DNA of 64,000 nucleotides from Warburgia ugandensis (Eukaryota; Streptophyta; Magnoliopsida; Canellales; Canellaceae). The notes under the pieces are model-generated. The model did no database searches. It saw nothing but the letters and a program-made list of their open reading frames with translations, and was not told the DNA's origin. The stretch is from the NCBI GenBank assembly GCA_035236585.1, contig CP141126.1, positions 13,281,001 through 13,345,000 on the forward strand, written 5' to 3'. Shown in pieces: positions 13,276-26,600 of the stretch (its first letter is position 1; every line of letters starts with the position of its first letter). The translations under genes and the position numbers were made by a program.

Positions 13276-14136
13276 TGTGACGACCCGGATTTTCCCATAC
13301 ATTTTTAAATGCAATATCTAATTCCAAGGGCGGGATGCATACCTATTTGAAAATCATTTTATAAAAACAATGCAACGCAATGGAAAAATCGTTTGTTTTA
13401 CACTTATTTTGAAAACCCCGAGTGTCATTTGCTTTCACAACAACCAAAGTAGTTTTTGAAAATTACTGTAATCATAAATGTCTGCCCGGGTTTATCTAGT
13501 CACAGCTCACCGCCCAACTGTAAATAAATACAAATACATGTCCAAGAGATAGAGTGTTTACTTACCTTCTTACTTTACTTGATTGTAGTACTAACATTTC
13601 CTGATGCTTGTTTTACTCTCATGTGGAGCTAATCTGGAAAAAAAATTATGGATTGGGTTGAGTATTTATCATACTCAGTAGGCAACCTGATACTACTATT
13701 TTGAAACTAGTATCAGGTTCCCTACCGAGTATAATAAATACTCAACCCAAACCATAATTTTTTTTTAGATCAAACAAGGTATAACTAGAAGGAGAATCGA
13801 AAAGCGTTAGGACTATAGTCATTTAAGCAAAGGTAAGGCTAAGCGAGGACTTAACTAGTGATCCCTTTCGTAATTGCTATAAACTTGGTTGTAAGTATTT
13901 GTTTATAGTTGTGGCTGTGACTAACAATCCTGGGAGCGGTACTTATTCCTATTTGGTTTAAAAATTGTCATGGCACAATGCATTGAGATTTTGTCATGAC
14001 ACTCGGCTCTTTATACAAACAATTTTAATTAAAAGGAAAAAGATTTTCTATGCATGTTTTCGCATAAATTATTTTAAAATAGAGATCGATCTCGCTGTTA
14101 TTATAAAATTGCATCATAAAAACCCGGGTCGTCACA
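13276..14136 (+). mobile_element. solo LTR, Ty3/gypsy type, TSD TAAAA
   Basis: The sequence runs from TGTGACGACCCGG to CCCGGGTCGTCACA (861 bp). It is flanked on both sides by TAAAA (13271-13275 and 14137-14141), a perfect 5-bp target site duplication. There is no primer binding site or coding sequence, so it is what LTR-LTR recombination leaves. It sits near the 3' side of the copia relic. Confidence 0.92.
13633..13769. repeat. long foldback inside the solo LTR
   Basis: Arms of about 63 bases (13633-13695 and 13708-13769) are reverse complements with only a handful of mismatches and a 12-base loop. They could form a strong hairpin in DNA or in an LTR transcript. The centre carries GAGTATTTAT-like and ACTCAGTAGG-like words that recur in related LTRs. 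Confidence 0.85.
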
Positions 14137-14159
14137 TAAAAACACTCCTTAGAGTGAAA

Positions 14160-15444
14160 TATCAAAATCTCGGTATCTAGAGTAGGGACAAGCCCGGACA
14201 GCTAGCCCAATCGGCCTCAAGAGTATTGACAAGATCAACATTGCAAGCCTTGTAAAGAGTGAGACTAAAATTTGGAGTCACTTTTTAAGATGCTTAAGAA
14301 TCCTTTTGATAGGGGTCCAATAAATGATCATTAGATTATGCATGAACTAAGATGCTTTATTCAAAGCAAACATTATATCAGGACAAGTAAGATAGAGATA
14401 ATGTAGCGCTCCAAATTATCATCGATAATCAGTGGCATTAGGTAGTGTCTCTCCTCCATAGCTTGAGAGTCGAGGTGAAGTAGCAACTAGTTTAGTGACA
14501 GGTTTGGAGTTATCCATGATGAACATCTTTAGTAAGTCTAGTATATACTTAATTTGGGAAAGAATGAGACCGCATCACATGCGTTTTGCCTCATTATTGA
14601 AGAAAAAGTATAGAGTGCTAAAGTCCTTTAGAGAGAAGGCATGATTGAGAACTTTGATGAGAAATGCAATTGCTACATCATTGTTACCAGTGATTAATAA
14701 ATCTTCAATACATATGAGGTAATAAATCACCACTGAGTTGTGAATATAAATGAGTAGTGAGGTGTTAGTCTTGGGGCTCTGACTCCTTGGCCAAGAAGAA
14801 AAGAGTGAACATGTGAATACCACATTCTAGGAGCCTGTTTTAGGCCATAAATGGAATTTTTTGAGTATGTACATCTGGTTGGGTAGAACAAAAAAACGAA
14901 GCCCTGCGGCTACGTCATATAGATATAGACATGCTTATCTACATTGTCATTTAGAAAAACAAAGCCTTATCAACCAGTTTTGAGACACTACGAGGTATAC
15001 CACAATCCTAATTGTTCATGGCTTAACAATGGGCTAGATGTCTCTTTGAAGACAATCCCTTCTCGTTGATGATACGCTTTAAAAGAAATTAGAGATTTAA
15101 GTCTTTCTAACATTTCATTAGCCTTGATTTTCACTCAGAGAACCCACTTGCTATTAAATAAATACATCCAAAGTTTCCTTCAAACGAGAAGCCATGTTTG
15201 CATGGTATTCTAAATTCATTCAAACTTTCCACATTTGGTCTTTGAATGCCTGTAAAAAATGTGAAGGCTCCTTGCTTAAGGACGAAATGGTAGTGCATGA
15301 ATAGGAGGGTGACAAGGTGGTGACGGTAGCATTGTGGAATATTGGCTCTGGTTTGTCATCTAATAATCATGGGATAAATCCTTTGAGGCACTAGGAAAAG
15401 AAGTGAAATTGGTACTATTTGAGTTTGATCCAATGGTGGGCCAA
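14160..15444 (-). pseudogene. Ty1/copia reverse transcriptase relic (left part)
   Basis: Minus-strand frames near 15100-15290 resemble the start of a copia reverse transcriptase (KAFKDQ, GSLSEN, ERLKS words). Those at 14575-14823 resemble its palm: DLLITGNNDVAIAFL followed by FSLKD. The catalytic YVDD is decayed to a CIEDLL-like sequence. Sequence near 14300-14500 resembles the thumb and connection. It is cut by stops and frameshifts. The integrase half of the same element lies beyond the LINE, at 18508-19500. Its LTRs were not identified. Confidence 0.75.
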
Positions 15445-18400
15445 CTCTGCTGATGCTGGTCCTAAGCCCAGATAAAAAAGGAGGATTTTTGGTCAAGTGC
15501 TAGCCAGCAAGTAAAACCTTTTTGAAGAAGTTGAAAATGATTTTGTTATTTTCTCTTCTCTACTTGCAAATGAATATGCATGTGTATATTAGTTTGTAAG
15601 TAAGAAAAAAAGATAATAAAAACCATCTTCAACTTCTTCAAAGTATGGGAACCCTAACATGACATGAATCGATCATGAATATTCCCTCAAGTTAGGGCAT
15701 CCCCCATAAGCGATGCTCTACATTGGATCCTGGGTGTGTTGAAAAATGGGCAAGATTTACTAGGGCGTTTCCCAAGAAGCAATACATTACATTGGTTCCT
15801 GAGTGTAGTGAAAAATAAGCAAGGGCTGTTGGAATGCCCCCTCGAAAGCGATGTGCTACATCAGAACCCAGGTACTGTGGAAAGTAAAAATTAGTTCATG
15901 TCATGAGGGTTGAGAAGTGCATGGGTAAATAGGCTATCTCAAAAGCATAAGATTCGTATTGCTACATAAAATATAGGAACACTAAAAGTTAAGAGTCTAA
16001 AGTTAGTAGATATGATAAAACTTAAGAAAGTCAACATAGCTTGTATCCAAGAAACCAAGTGGAAATGGGCTAAAACTAGAAAAATTGATGAGTATAAACT
16101 CTGATACGTAGGAAAGGATAATAACAAAAATGGCATAGGAATAGTGGTGGATAAAGAATTAAAGGATAAAATTATAGATGTTAAAAGAATTAGTAATGGA
16201 ATTATATTAATAAAACTTGTTCTACAAGAACATATCACAAATGTTACTCACCACAAGTAGGGTTAGAAGATGTAATCAAGAGACAATTTTGGGAAGGTAT
16301 AGAGGGAGTCATGCAAGAAATTCCCAACACAGAGGAGACATTTACAGGAGCAGACTTAAATGGTCATGTAAGAAAAGAAAAGGAATGATATGATAGGGCA
16401 CATAGAGGGTATGCTATCAGAGAATGAAATGAGATAGGAGAAGCTATCATCGATTTTGCTTTGGGATATAACTTAGCCCTTGCAAACACATTCTTTAAGA
16501 ATAGCGATGAAGACTTAATAACCTTTAAAAGTATATTCCATAAAAGCCAAATAGACTTCTTATCACTTAGGAATGCTAGAAGATCAATATGTAAGGATTG
16601 TAAGGTGATACCCGGTGAGACTTTAACCTCACAACATAGTTAATGGTTATGGATATCAACATTAAAAGATGGAAGAAAGGAAATGGGCTTAATAGGTATT
16701 CAAAAACTAAGTGGTGTAACTTAAAAGAAGAAAAAATAACCTCACTCACAAATAAGTTGATGGGAAAAGAAAACTAGAACAATGAAGTAGCCGTGAACAC
16801 CATGAGGATTAATATAGTCAAGACCATTAAGAAAGTGGTAAAAAATGTTCTAGCAGTATCTAAAGGTAAAAGAAAATTAGTAAAGGAAACTTGGGGTGGA
16901 GTGAAACATAGCAAAAAGTTATTAAAGAAAAGTAGGTGTATTTTAAAGCATAAAAGAAGATTAAAAATAATGAAAACTATGATCAGTATAAGCATGCTAA
17001 AAAGGTTGCTAAGAGATTATTAAGTAAGGCCAAACTTAAGGCATATTATGATTTTCATAATAAATTAGGATCAAGAGAATGTGAGAAAGATGTGTTTAAA
17101 CTTGCAAAAATAAGAAGACAGAAGGGTAAAGACTTAAACCATGTTAAGTACATTAGAAGTGATGATTAAAGGGTAATAGTCAAAGATGATGAGATCAAAC
17201 AAAGGTGGGAAAGTTACTTTCAAAAATTGTTAAATGACAATTGCCCCAAGAATATAGGGATTGAAAGTTCTATAAACCTAAATAACATTGGACATTATAG
17301 ATGCGATCATAAGATTAGAGTACCTGAAGTAAAAGAAGCCTTGAAAAAGATGAAATCAGGAAAGGCCCTAGGGCCCGATGTTCTATCAATAGAGGCATAT
17401 GGGAGATACTCAAATAGTTTAATTGACCAAGTTGTTTAACAAGATTATAAAATCAAAGAAAATGTCAAATAAATAAAGGAAGAGCTCTGTTGTACCAATT
17501 TATAAGAATAAAAGATATATATATATAATTAAATATATGTATGACTGAGTTATAACAAATGTTAAGATCACTAATGGTGAGATTGGTGATTTTCTTGTCA
17601 CTTTAGAATTGCACCAAGGATCAGCATTGAGGCATACCTTTTCACGTTAGTTATAGATGAGTTAACAAAATATCTATACAAGGAGCTTTCATAGTGCATG
17701 CTATTTACAGATGATATAGACTTACCTGATGAGACAATGGAGGACGTAAACACAAAGCTAGAGTTATGAAGAGCAGCATTAGAATCTAAAAGATTTAAAA
17801 TCAACTGAACCAAGACAAAATATATTGAATGCAATTTTAGCAAGGAGAGGAGTAGGAGTGGAACACCAATTAAGATTGATAACCAAGAATTCCTCATAAA
17901 AGACCACTTTTGGTAATTAGGATCAATAATTCATGAGAGTGGAGAGATTGAGAGATTGAGAGGGAGGTTACCCAGAAAATCCAAGTGGGTTAGAACAAAT
18001 GGAGATGCGCATCTGCAGTTTTGTGTGATTGGTGGGTACCACTTAAACTGAAAGAAAAATTCGATAGGATGGCTATAAGGCTGGCCATACTCCATGGATT
18101 AGTGTTGTGTAGGAAAAGAACATCATGATCATAAACTGATCATGGCAAAAATGTGGATGTTGAGATAAATGAGTGGTAAGACAGGAAAGGGTAAAATTAG
18201 GAACAAAAACATTAGAGGAAACTTAGGGGTAGTACCAATAGGTAACAAGAGAGAAATTAAACTTAGATGGTTTAGACATGTCCAACGAAGAACGAAAATG
18301 ATACCATTTAGAAGGAGTGAGGCAATGAAAGTAGAAAGTTCTAAAAGGACTAAGGAATGGCCCAAAAGAATGAAGATAGAAGTGGTGAAAAAAGATTTAA

Positions 18401-18507
18401 AAACTTTATGACCAAATGAAGGCATGATACTTAATAGAGGGAAACGGAGGAACAAGATTCATGTGGTCAGCCTCTAATTGGGATAAGGTCTTGATGATGA
18501 TGATGAT
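15445..18507 (+). mobile_element. RTE-type LINE, near full length, degenerate
   Basis: The 5' part has three degenerate ~75-bp repeats around 15690-15870 (AAGCGATG...TACAT words) typical of plant RTE elements. It is followed by an apurinic endonuclease domain (WNIGTLKVKSL, then ACIQETKW, near 15955-16060) and a reverse transcriptase with a TDDI catalytic motif near 17705. The 3' end is CCTCTAATTGGGATAAGG plus a (GAT)n tail. Stops and frameshifts are many, and a block of the RT is missing near 17514-17541, replaced by AT repeats. A 15-bp duplication with two mismatches flanks it: CCAATGGTGGGCCAA at 15430-15444 and CTAATAGTGGGCCAA at 18508-18522. The target was the copia relic. Confidence 0.85.
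15521..15642. repeat. foldback in the LINE 5' region
   Basis: Arms at 15521-15550 (TTTGAAGAAGTTGAAAATGA start) and 15613-15642 are near-perfect reverse complements around a ~60-base centre. This is probably a small foldback/MITE inserted in the LINE leader. No clear target duplication was seen. Confidence 0.55.
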
Positions 18508-19500
18508 CTAATAGTGGGCCAAAGAGATCGACCACTAAGTTAAATGGTGAGATATTGCTAGTGGACACTGGTGGTGGGGAAGGGCTAGATTTGAGAGTTG
18601 GTCCATCTAATTGAGGTGGAGAGAGAATTGGCATGCGACGGATCTAATCTGTTGGAGAGTTACTTGGAGAGTAACCGAGTAAGAACTGCTATGATATGGA
18701 AAGATATGATCGATAAATTTTGCCTGTCTAGAAACGTACATTTTATTGAGATGAGAATGATAGCTCTTTGGAATATCCCAAAAATACGCAGGACCTCAAG
18801 CAATTTTTGAGCTTATGTTTCGTGTATGTCCGAAGCCATGGATAACATGAGCAATGAAAACATTTAGAAAATGAAATTTTGGTATTTTCCCAAATAATCA
18901 AGTAAGATGGTATTGAAATTATATGGAAGAATAAGGCAGTCTATTTGTTAAGTAGACAGCCATTTGGAACGCAAAAGGCTAGAAAGTGAGAGGCATGTTG
19001 GCATAGTTTAAAAGGTTAGACGTGTGTGTGTGAGAGGCAGGAAACTCTCCTCCTGATGCTAGGCTTTGTTAGAAACGAATTAAGTTTAACAAATTCTCCT
19101 CCACCATTAGTTTTGACTTTTGAGGATCTTATTTTAGTTTTGAAGTAATTTTCAACCAGATTTTTGAAGGGGATAAAAACAGAAAGAAAAAAAAAATCTG
19201 AATTTAATTTAAGAGGAAAGAGCCAACAATATCTACCAAAGTCATCTAAAAAGATGACAAAGTAGCGAGATACATTTTTCAACACAATTGGGGATAGTCC
19301 CCATTCATCAAAATGAACTAAAAACAGTGCTTAATGACTAACTGAAGTTGAACTAACAAACTGCAACTTGAGACTTTTAGATTGTAGACACATATCACAA
19401 TGAGTTCCATGTTTATTTGAAGTAGAAAGTCAAAATTTATTGGCCATCCGCTACATGACTGGACATTCAAACACATTACTAGGTGGCTCATAGACAGAGA
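18508..19500 (-). pseudogene. Ty1/copia integrase relic (right part)
   Basis: The minus-strand frame at 19016-19285 reads as a copia integrase core: YFVIFLDDFGRYCWLFPLK, then NGGGEF. Upstream near 19400 is the zinc-finger end (CDMCLQSKS). It continues the element of 14160-15444; the RTE LINE sits between them. There are stops and frameshifts, so it is non-functional. The gag end and 5' LTR to the right were not recognised. Confidence 0.75.
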
Positions 19501-22500
19501 TACTGTTTAAGTCATGTCCGACAACCATGACTAACAAAATCATTTGCCAGCTCTTGAACCGACGGCAGTTATCCGATTATACCATAGTACAGCGGAAGAA
19601 TTGTCTTTCTCTTTTAAGCCAACGAAATCTCTTGAACTCTGTGGATGAAAGGACAGAAACAGCCTTTAATAGGTTCAGACGAGAAATTAATAATTGTAAA
19701 TTTTACCTGTTGTTTTAGTTCAGGAGAAAAATTACAAAGCAAATCACTCATTCAGACTCTTAAATCTACTTCTGTTCAAAAGAGAAAGTGACTTACCGAA
19801 TGTCTGCGAGCAATGTTGCTAGTAATTTGACAGTGTTTCCTTCCTTTCCTTTTGAAAAAGGGCGGTCTTTACAGCAAAACATTAGCTTGACTTTCTACCA
19901 CAGCTAAAAACATTAGAACAAGGAGAGAGTCATCTAGAACTTACCCAGACAATAAGAGGGAGCCATCCTTAAAATCTAGAAGATTGGCGAAGTTTATGGA
20001 GATGAAATTAGTTGGTCTTACAGTCTTCCAGTTTAATCTTCTAGATTTTCTAACAGTTTGACAAGTCCTACAACGATGAGAGAGCCATCTAGAATTTACC
20101 AGATGAAGGGAAAAGTAAGCCCCTCTAGATGTCTCGAAGACTACAAAGGTCAGTCAAGAAAAATATATCTTTCCTACCGTGCATTTACATGTATGCATGC
20201 ACTTAAGCACACAGAAGTCTAACTTTGGCGGGCAGCTGGATCAAAGCTATAAACTTTATGGGCATTCCAGCAAGCCATTATCTCAGATTCCTTGCCAGTG
20301 TTTCTGCGTATTATGCCCCCTATCCACGTGGTTATGAATGTAGATGTACTATATGCACATGACATGAAGCGTGCATGTATAAAATACACTCAACTTTAGT
20401 GCCTTTTGTATGTGTTTTGGCAGGAACTTGTGTTGGTTCAGCATCTGCTCCCAGGTGAAAGGGACTTGCTATCTTATTGCGGCTAGTTTGGCCTTTTTAG
20501 CACCCGAGGATGGACAAATTGCAGAAACTGATGACTTCCTAATGCATATCCATATGCATCACAGGCAGGCAGTTTATAGCCTTGGACCACACTGACCATA
20601 CTGTAGTTTATAAATATATTCCCGTCATAGATTGACAACTAAATTAATAAATGTCGGAGATAAGGTTTCGTCTTCACCCGCTTCGATACTGTAGCATTCA
20701 GAATAGACAAGTTTCACGGATAGGTCAAGAGGCAGGAAAGAAAATAGTAAGACAAAAGGTCAATTTGCTGTTCAACTGCGAAGCAGTAGTATTCTTATGT
20801 GATAAAATAAATTGGCAACAGAAGATGGGCCAAGATAATATAAAAGGGCAAAATTTACCGGTACATGTTAGATTCACATGTGATCATCTGTTTTTCTCTG
20901 CTGTCCTTTAATAACTACTAGATTTCAGGATTCAACCATAGAGGAATAGCATAACTTTATCCCATGTGAAGCAAGAATGATTCGTTATTCAGATTAGATG
21001 GCTTCCAAAACAAGCTTTTGAGCAACTGTAGCAGTATGGGTGCAAATATGATTTTTTATACGCTTAGGGCGCTTTTGGCAATTGCTTTTTCATTTCTGTT
21101 TGCAGAGACTAAAGCAGGAATTAAGAAGCAATTCTAACTTCTCTACCTTTTTGAACGATATACATGAATAATGCTTCCTGCAAAAACGAAAACCAAAATT
21201 TCTAAATGCATTTCTGGTGTTTTTCCAGAAAAAGGGATCCCAAACACACTCTTACATACTTAACCGTAAACATTACAGGTCATAATGATGTTGATTGGAG
21301 CAGTTTTTCTGGTGAATTACTGGATTTTTAGTTCCATAGGAAACAGAGATCAGGTCGGGTCTTTTCAGTGCCTGCAAATGCAGATACGTGAAAATTTCCA
21401 GAAGAACCATAGCGGACGCCGCCACTATGGCTGATTGGCTATGATGATCTGCTTTGGAAGAACTCAATGCACAAGGAGCAATGGTCCCAATAAATTGTGT
21501 AAGATGGCTACTTAATGCTAAACGAAAATATTTACTCTCACAGCATTCCTTATGAGTTATGTCAGATCGAATCCTATATAATGTCTACAAATTCAACCTA
21601 CTCATTTTGGATACTAAAGATTGATATCTTGATTCATGTTAAGGTCAGACATTACGAGTTTCAAATTCCAATAGTCTGGTTCACTTGGGGATATATTGCA
21701 GCCAAATTATTTACCTATACAAAGGATAAGTTATCACAAATTTGAAGAGATTCTTTGTGTCTTTGTCTGCTTCCCTACACTTTGAAAGGGTTTTAGCAAA
21801 TATATGGTGCAGAAAGGAGAGGAGACTAGTGGTCTGAAAAAGATGGAAGAAGAAGAAGACCCTACACTATTCAATCCGTATAAGACAGCGTTACTAAGTG
21901 CAATAAATGCATTAGCAAGTGGCTCCCGTGACATACACATTTATGATATGTATGTCTATTCTCAGACGGATGACTCCATATCAAGGCTTGCTGGCGATTT
22001 TTCAGGAGATGGGACCTATACTGAGTTTTGTTACTTTCAGCCTCCATGTTAGTCCCCCGGACAAAGTCACCAGCTAACTTTTGCGAGCTATATTGTCATC
22101 TTTCTTAGATGGGCAAGCCTGGATTGATGCCTTCCCATGCACACCAAAAGCATCGCAAACGGACAGCAGCTAGGTTTTGATTATTCTATTGTTTATAAAT
22201 ATGTTCCCATCAATGACAAAACCAAACCAAGATAATTCGGGGATAAGATACACTTATTCACAACCACTCACATTGTTCAGAATCTAAAACTTGTTGAACA
22301 GTTCAATAAATAGATAAACAGAAGAAATTGAACTTGTCCTCAATCTAGTCCAGATAACCATATATGAAACAAATAATTAGAAGAAGTCCCAATAGAGTGT
22401 CCCCTTCTCCGGATCTATATGACTAATATTGAAGGAAAAAAAATTCATAGTTTTCTCTGTTAAACTTGAGTCTCCAAGATTAATAGAATCATGTTGAAGT

Positions 22501-23356
22501 TTTTGAACATGCCTCCAAGCTTTACTGATTCAAAGATGCACCCTGTTTCATCTTCTTACTTCTTATTGAATCAACAATTTGTCCTTTGCTCCAGGAAGAA
22601 TGAACAAATGCATAACATCTATGGGAGCAAAGCTCTATCACAATGCTCAAGGTGTGACATACTCTGCATCCAAAGAGGCTTTGATAGGGACCTAAGCCCT
22701 ACTACAACCACGCCATTGATGTCAAAGCTAAAAGCAATTAGCCAAGAAGTTATTCGCAATACGGGAGTGCCCGCCGAATAGACGACGCCTCTTATTTCCG
22801 TTCGATTTTCTTACAGGAACGCTTCATCTTCCTTGGAGATGAAGACTACTCTTGAGATTTTTCAGAGGGAAATTATAGAGCCGATGTAGAGCCGATGACT
22901 AGAAAACTTTTGGTTCAATTGTTTCAAAATTGCATGGAGACAGTCTGGACTTATTTTTGAGTTTTTTCTGTCCATTTTTCTACTGGGAGTGGGGCTTTGT
23001 CCTCCACTTTGTAATAGTTTTTCACCTTCACTACTGCACTCTTTCAAAAAAACCAAAAGTATGCCACTAATCTTCCTAAATTAAACAGGCAAAAGTCTAT
23101 TGAACACATTAATCAGATAATTTGAATCAGCAAACATTTACTTTATACTCCAACTAGTATGCTTTAGTCATAGAATACCTAAAATGACATAATTTCGTGG
23201 AATTAGAGCTTGAACTATGTATTTAGTTGTTTGATCTGTGAGTACGTTAAGCGGTTAACAAACCAATAAGTATTTTACCATAGTTGCGTCACCGTGTCAG
23301 ACAGTCTCTGACTTCATTTTCAATTATCTAGATCATGTATTGAGAGCGTCGTGCCT
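19501..23356. other. unassigned DNA
   Basis: I see no convincing gene. Several 60-96-codon frames (for example 20410-20595, 21804-22052, 22491-22781) lack known motifs or splice context. The phrase GTTTATAAATAT plus about 15 further bases appears near 20607 and 22190, so some segment may be duplicated. A possible MITE is listed separately. Confidence 0.4.
21067..21251. mobile_element. possible hAT-like MITE
   Basis: The start GGGCGCTTTTGGCAATTGC and the inverted end (GAGTGTGTTTGGGATCC on the minus strand) are imperfect terminal inverted repeats around a 185-bp A/T-rich body. The TGTTTGGGATC type of end is common in plant hAT-like MITEs. Flanks TACGCTTA and TTACATAC do not form a clean 8-bp duplication, so the call is weak. 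Confidence 0.35.
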
Positions 23357-23612
23357 GATTCTGAAACATTCTGTTATATGTATGCACACACAATAATATG
23401 TATATATGCATATATGTACAAGATTCTGAAGCATTCTGCTATATGTATGCACCCACTAATATGTATATATGCATATATGTACAAGATTCTGAAGCATTCT
23501 GCTATATGTATGCACCCACTAATATGTATATATGCATATATGTACATGATTCCGAACCATTCTGTTATATGTATGCCCACGCAATAGTATATACATATGC
23601 ATATATGTACAT
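23357..23612. repeat. 63-bp tandem repeat, four copies
   Basis: Units begin GATTCTGAA or GATTCCGAA at 23357, 23422, 23485 and 23548, a 63-65 bp period. Each unit holds the words TATATGTATGCA and ATATGCATATATGTAC. The middle copies are almost identical, so copy number may vary between individuals. Overlapping frames on both strands are translations of the repeat, not genes. Confidence 0.92.
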
Positions 23613-26600
23613 ATACACGGCACAACCAACCTCTGCGAGTTTCCTTAATTTCAACGGGTCCTTGCTTGAAATAGCTGATACATTGTGCCATGTGAAAGAA
23701 GAGAGTATAATTTGTGTACTACAATAATTCTCTATGATTGAAACCATCAGTGGTTGAAAAAAGCAACATTCAACCAGGATGCAATGCACCTGGCCCACAA
23801 GAGCACCTCAACAATTGCACTGCTGATCTGATGCATCATGGAACTCCCTTCTGTGATCACCGCAGCCGGTTCCTTGAACAAATCACATCGAGAAGATGTT
23901 CCCTGAACAAATCACACAGAGAAGATAAAAACTACCGCCGCCTAACTCCAAGTCATCTGGTAAACTGTGAGCTGAACTCTGTACAAAGGCCTTGGAGCTT
24001 CCAACTCGGACTAGCCCAACCAATATCACTCATGGGCATTAACATCAAAACAAGCTTTGCCTGCTGGCCTGACTAAGACTAAAACTTTCATGGAGTGCTG
24101 TGGTCAGGACTGAACAGTGAGAATCCAAATAACTTCGTTCTTCTCCTCATCTCCACTTGTCCAACTAAAATTCAGATGTCAATTCAACCAGTCTCAATAG
24201 CCAGTGATACTTGGACAAAAGGGAGGATGGCAGTTATACATTCATGAAAGCGCCACGAAGTCATCCGCAGCAAAGAACTTCTGAAATAATAGTTACGTGT
24301 TAATTACAGTTCCTCAGTTCTTCTTGGCATCTATTATCCTCTCTACATCAGCCATTCAGTCCTACCAATTTTCTATCCCAGGAATCGGCAAGTTTAACAT
24401 AAAATTTCCAAGCGAAGCAAGCACTTTTGTGATATATTCATGCTCCCTTACTGATTGCTTGGGTCAAAGCCTCCTCCATCCTTGAGTCTTTTATGCAAGC
24501 TACCCATCTTCGAGTTAAATTTCATGAAGACAAAAGGTATATTGCTTCCTTCTGTATAATCTGTATAAAGATTGTTGTGCGGCCAAGTAAGCTTTTATGC
24601 TTTCCTGAGATTCGTCATAGTGTTTTTTTAATGGTTGACACACGCATCCGTTCAGTGTCGAACCCTGGCTGCCTGAATGAGAGACAACTTGTGCCATTGC
24701 GCTTAAGAGGCTTTGGTGCGATTTGTCATATTTACATGTAAAATGCAAGAAATGGGATTAGGTATGCATCGGAATGGTGTTCACCATTTGCCTAATTAAC
24801 GAATGTGTATTTATTTTTTTCTTTTAAACGACACAATTTAAGAACTAGTGATGTCCTCTCCTGATATATCACCACTCATTGTTCCACAAGGTCAACCAAT
24901 TCACCAATCCTTGACCTTTGACATTATAGCATATGGTTGAAGTACCGCCTAGTTTGAATCTTAAAAGGAATGGACGCACATCCCTTCGAACAGTTTAGGA
25001 CTTAAGACACCTAAACTGTTAGAGCCTGGATTATTCATAGCTTCCCCCGATTGACAAGAACTTAGGCTCCGATGACTTTTAATGAATTGGAAGATATCGT
25101 CGAAGCTTACAAGGATCTCTTTTACTTTGACACAGCAAAAACAGAAATTTGGGCCCGCGGTCCTTCAATCTTTTGCAAACAAGCAAATTCTTTAATCTCG
25201 TTTGGAAAGCTATTGCACCTATGTCTAATATCAAACAATTAGGACTTCTTGGTGGCCAAACAATTGATTGACCCAAGTGAAAGCATGCACATAAAAAATT
25301 GCTATTCTGAGTGCCCAAAAGATCCGAGTTTCCTGATTATGCCATCATGGATGGTGCAAGCAGCAACCACGCCTAACATCCTCACATGCCCATGGTGATC
25401 CAATTATATGCAGTAACCAAGGAAACTTATCTAAACACCTACCATTAATAACACTTCAGCACAGCACTTTACAAATATCAGACCAGCTTATAGTGTTCCG
25501 GCTAGAGCCAAAAGATATTCGGCTGGAAATTTGACACCCTTTCCTTTTTATGAAAAGTAAGGTGTTAATCACATCCAAAACTTCACAAGCTTTCTTTTGT
25601 CACCAAAGTTTATCATTCTTTGAGAAACAAAGTCCCATGCCCAATGCCAATGTCGAAGAGAATGCCTGATCTTCTAAGATTATCCTGGTTACAGAATAAA
25701 GATACAGTAGACATACTGCCACACATTTTGAATCATAGCATTCCTCAGAACAACGGCAATTTTGGTGTACAGACCACGATGTTACATTGCACCTGACACC
25801 ATCATCTGCCAGAGGCTACAAATTTGGATGTATTTCACTCATGCAAGCCTTCAACGATAGTGTAAAGGGACGGGAGAAATACTAGGCATCACAATTCCTG
25901 AAGCACAGTTTGGAAAGAGCACTTGCAATGAAGGAATGAACATGCATTCGGTATGGCTTGAGAGCAACATGATAGGATCCCGGAGCTACGAACTTCTAGC
26001 GTGGTGGCCCAAGAAAGGGCCTCTCCCATGTGGTGCGTCCACATTTTAGAAAAGAAGAAAGAGACCTGATAAGAGTCGGTGAAATTGGCTATAAGCATCC
26101 AATGGTCATGAAACTTGGTTTCCAGCCTATCCAACCCACTTCTTGTTCGGCTTAGATATCTGAAAAGATGCCACACTCCATCACAAAATAGAGGGTGGAC
26201 TTCTTTGCACACTTTAGTGCACCGCTGACTCTGGTAGGAAACCTGCAAGTCTTGAAAACCCTTTTCACGGGATAAGGATCCATACGCATCCAGAAACACA
26301 AATAGTGGGAAACAAGACAAGTGACAATTATTAGGTCAAATAATTTCGAGATGATTAAAAACGCAACTCTCCAGCCTGCTGATTGAGCGGGGAGGGGAGA
26401 CGATACTAGTTATTGGGTCAAAGAGACGCCTGGCTCTATGGCTATATGATGCAACAAATCCTTGAGTTTCACCGATGTGGACTATGGGCCCTAGACAATA
26501 CGCATTACAAATGCCAGTAAAGCAGTTTTATTTATTTGTAAAAGAACCGGGGCTTCAGTTTCTAAGCACTAGGCTAATTAAAACGTGTAGCAAGCTAAAT

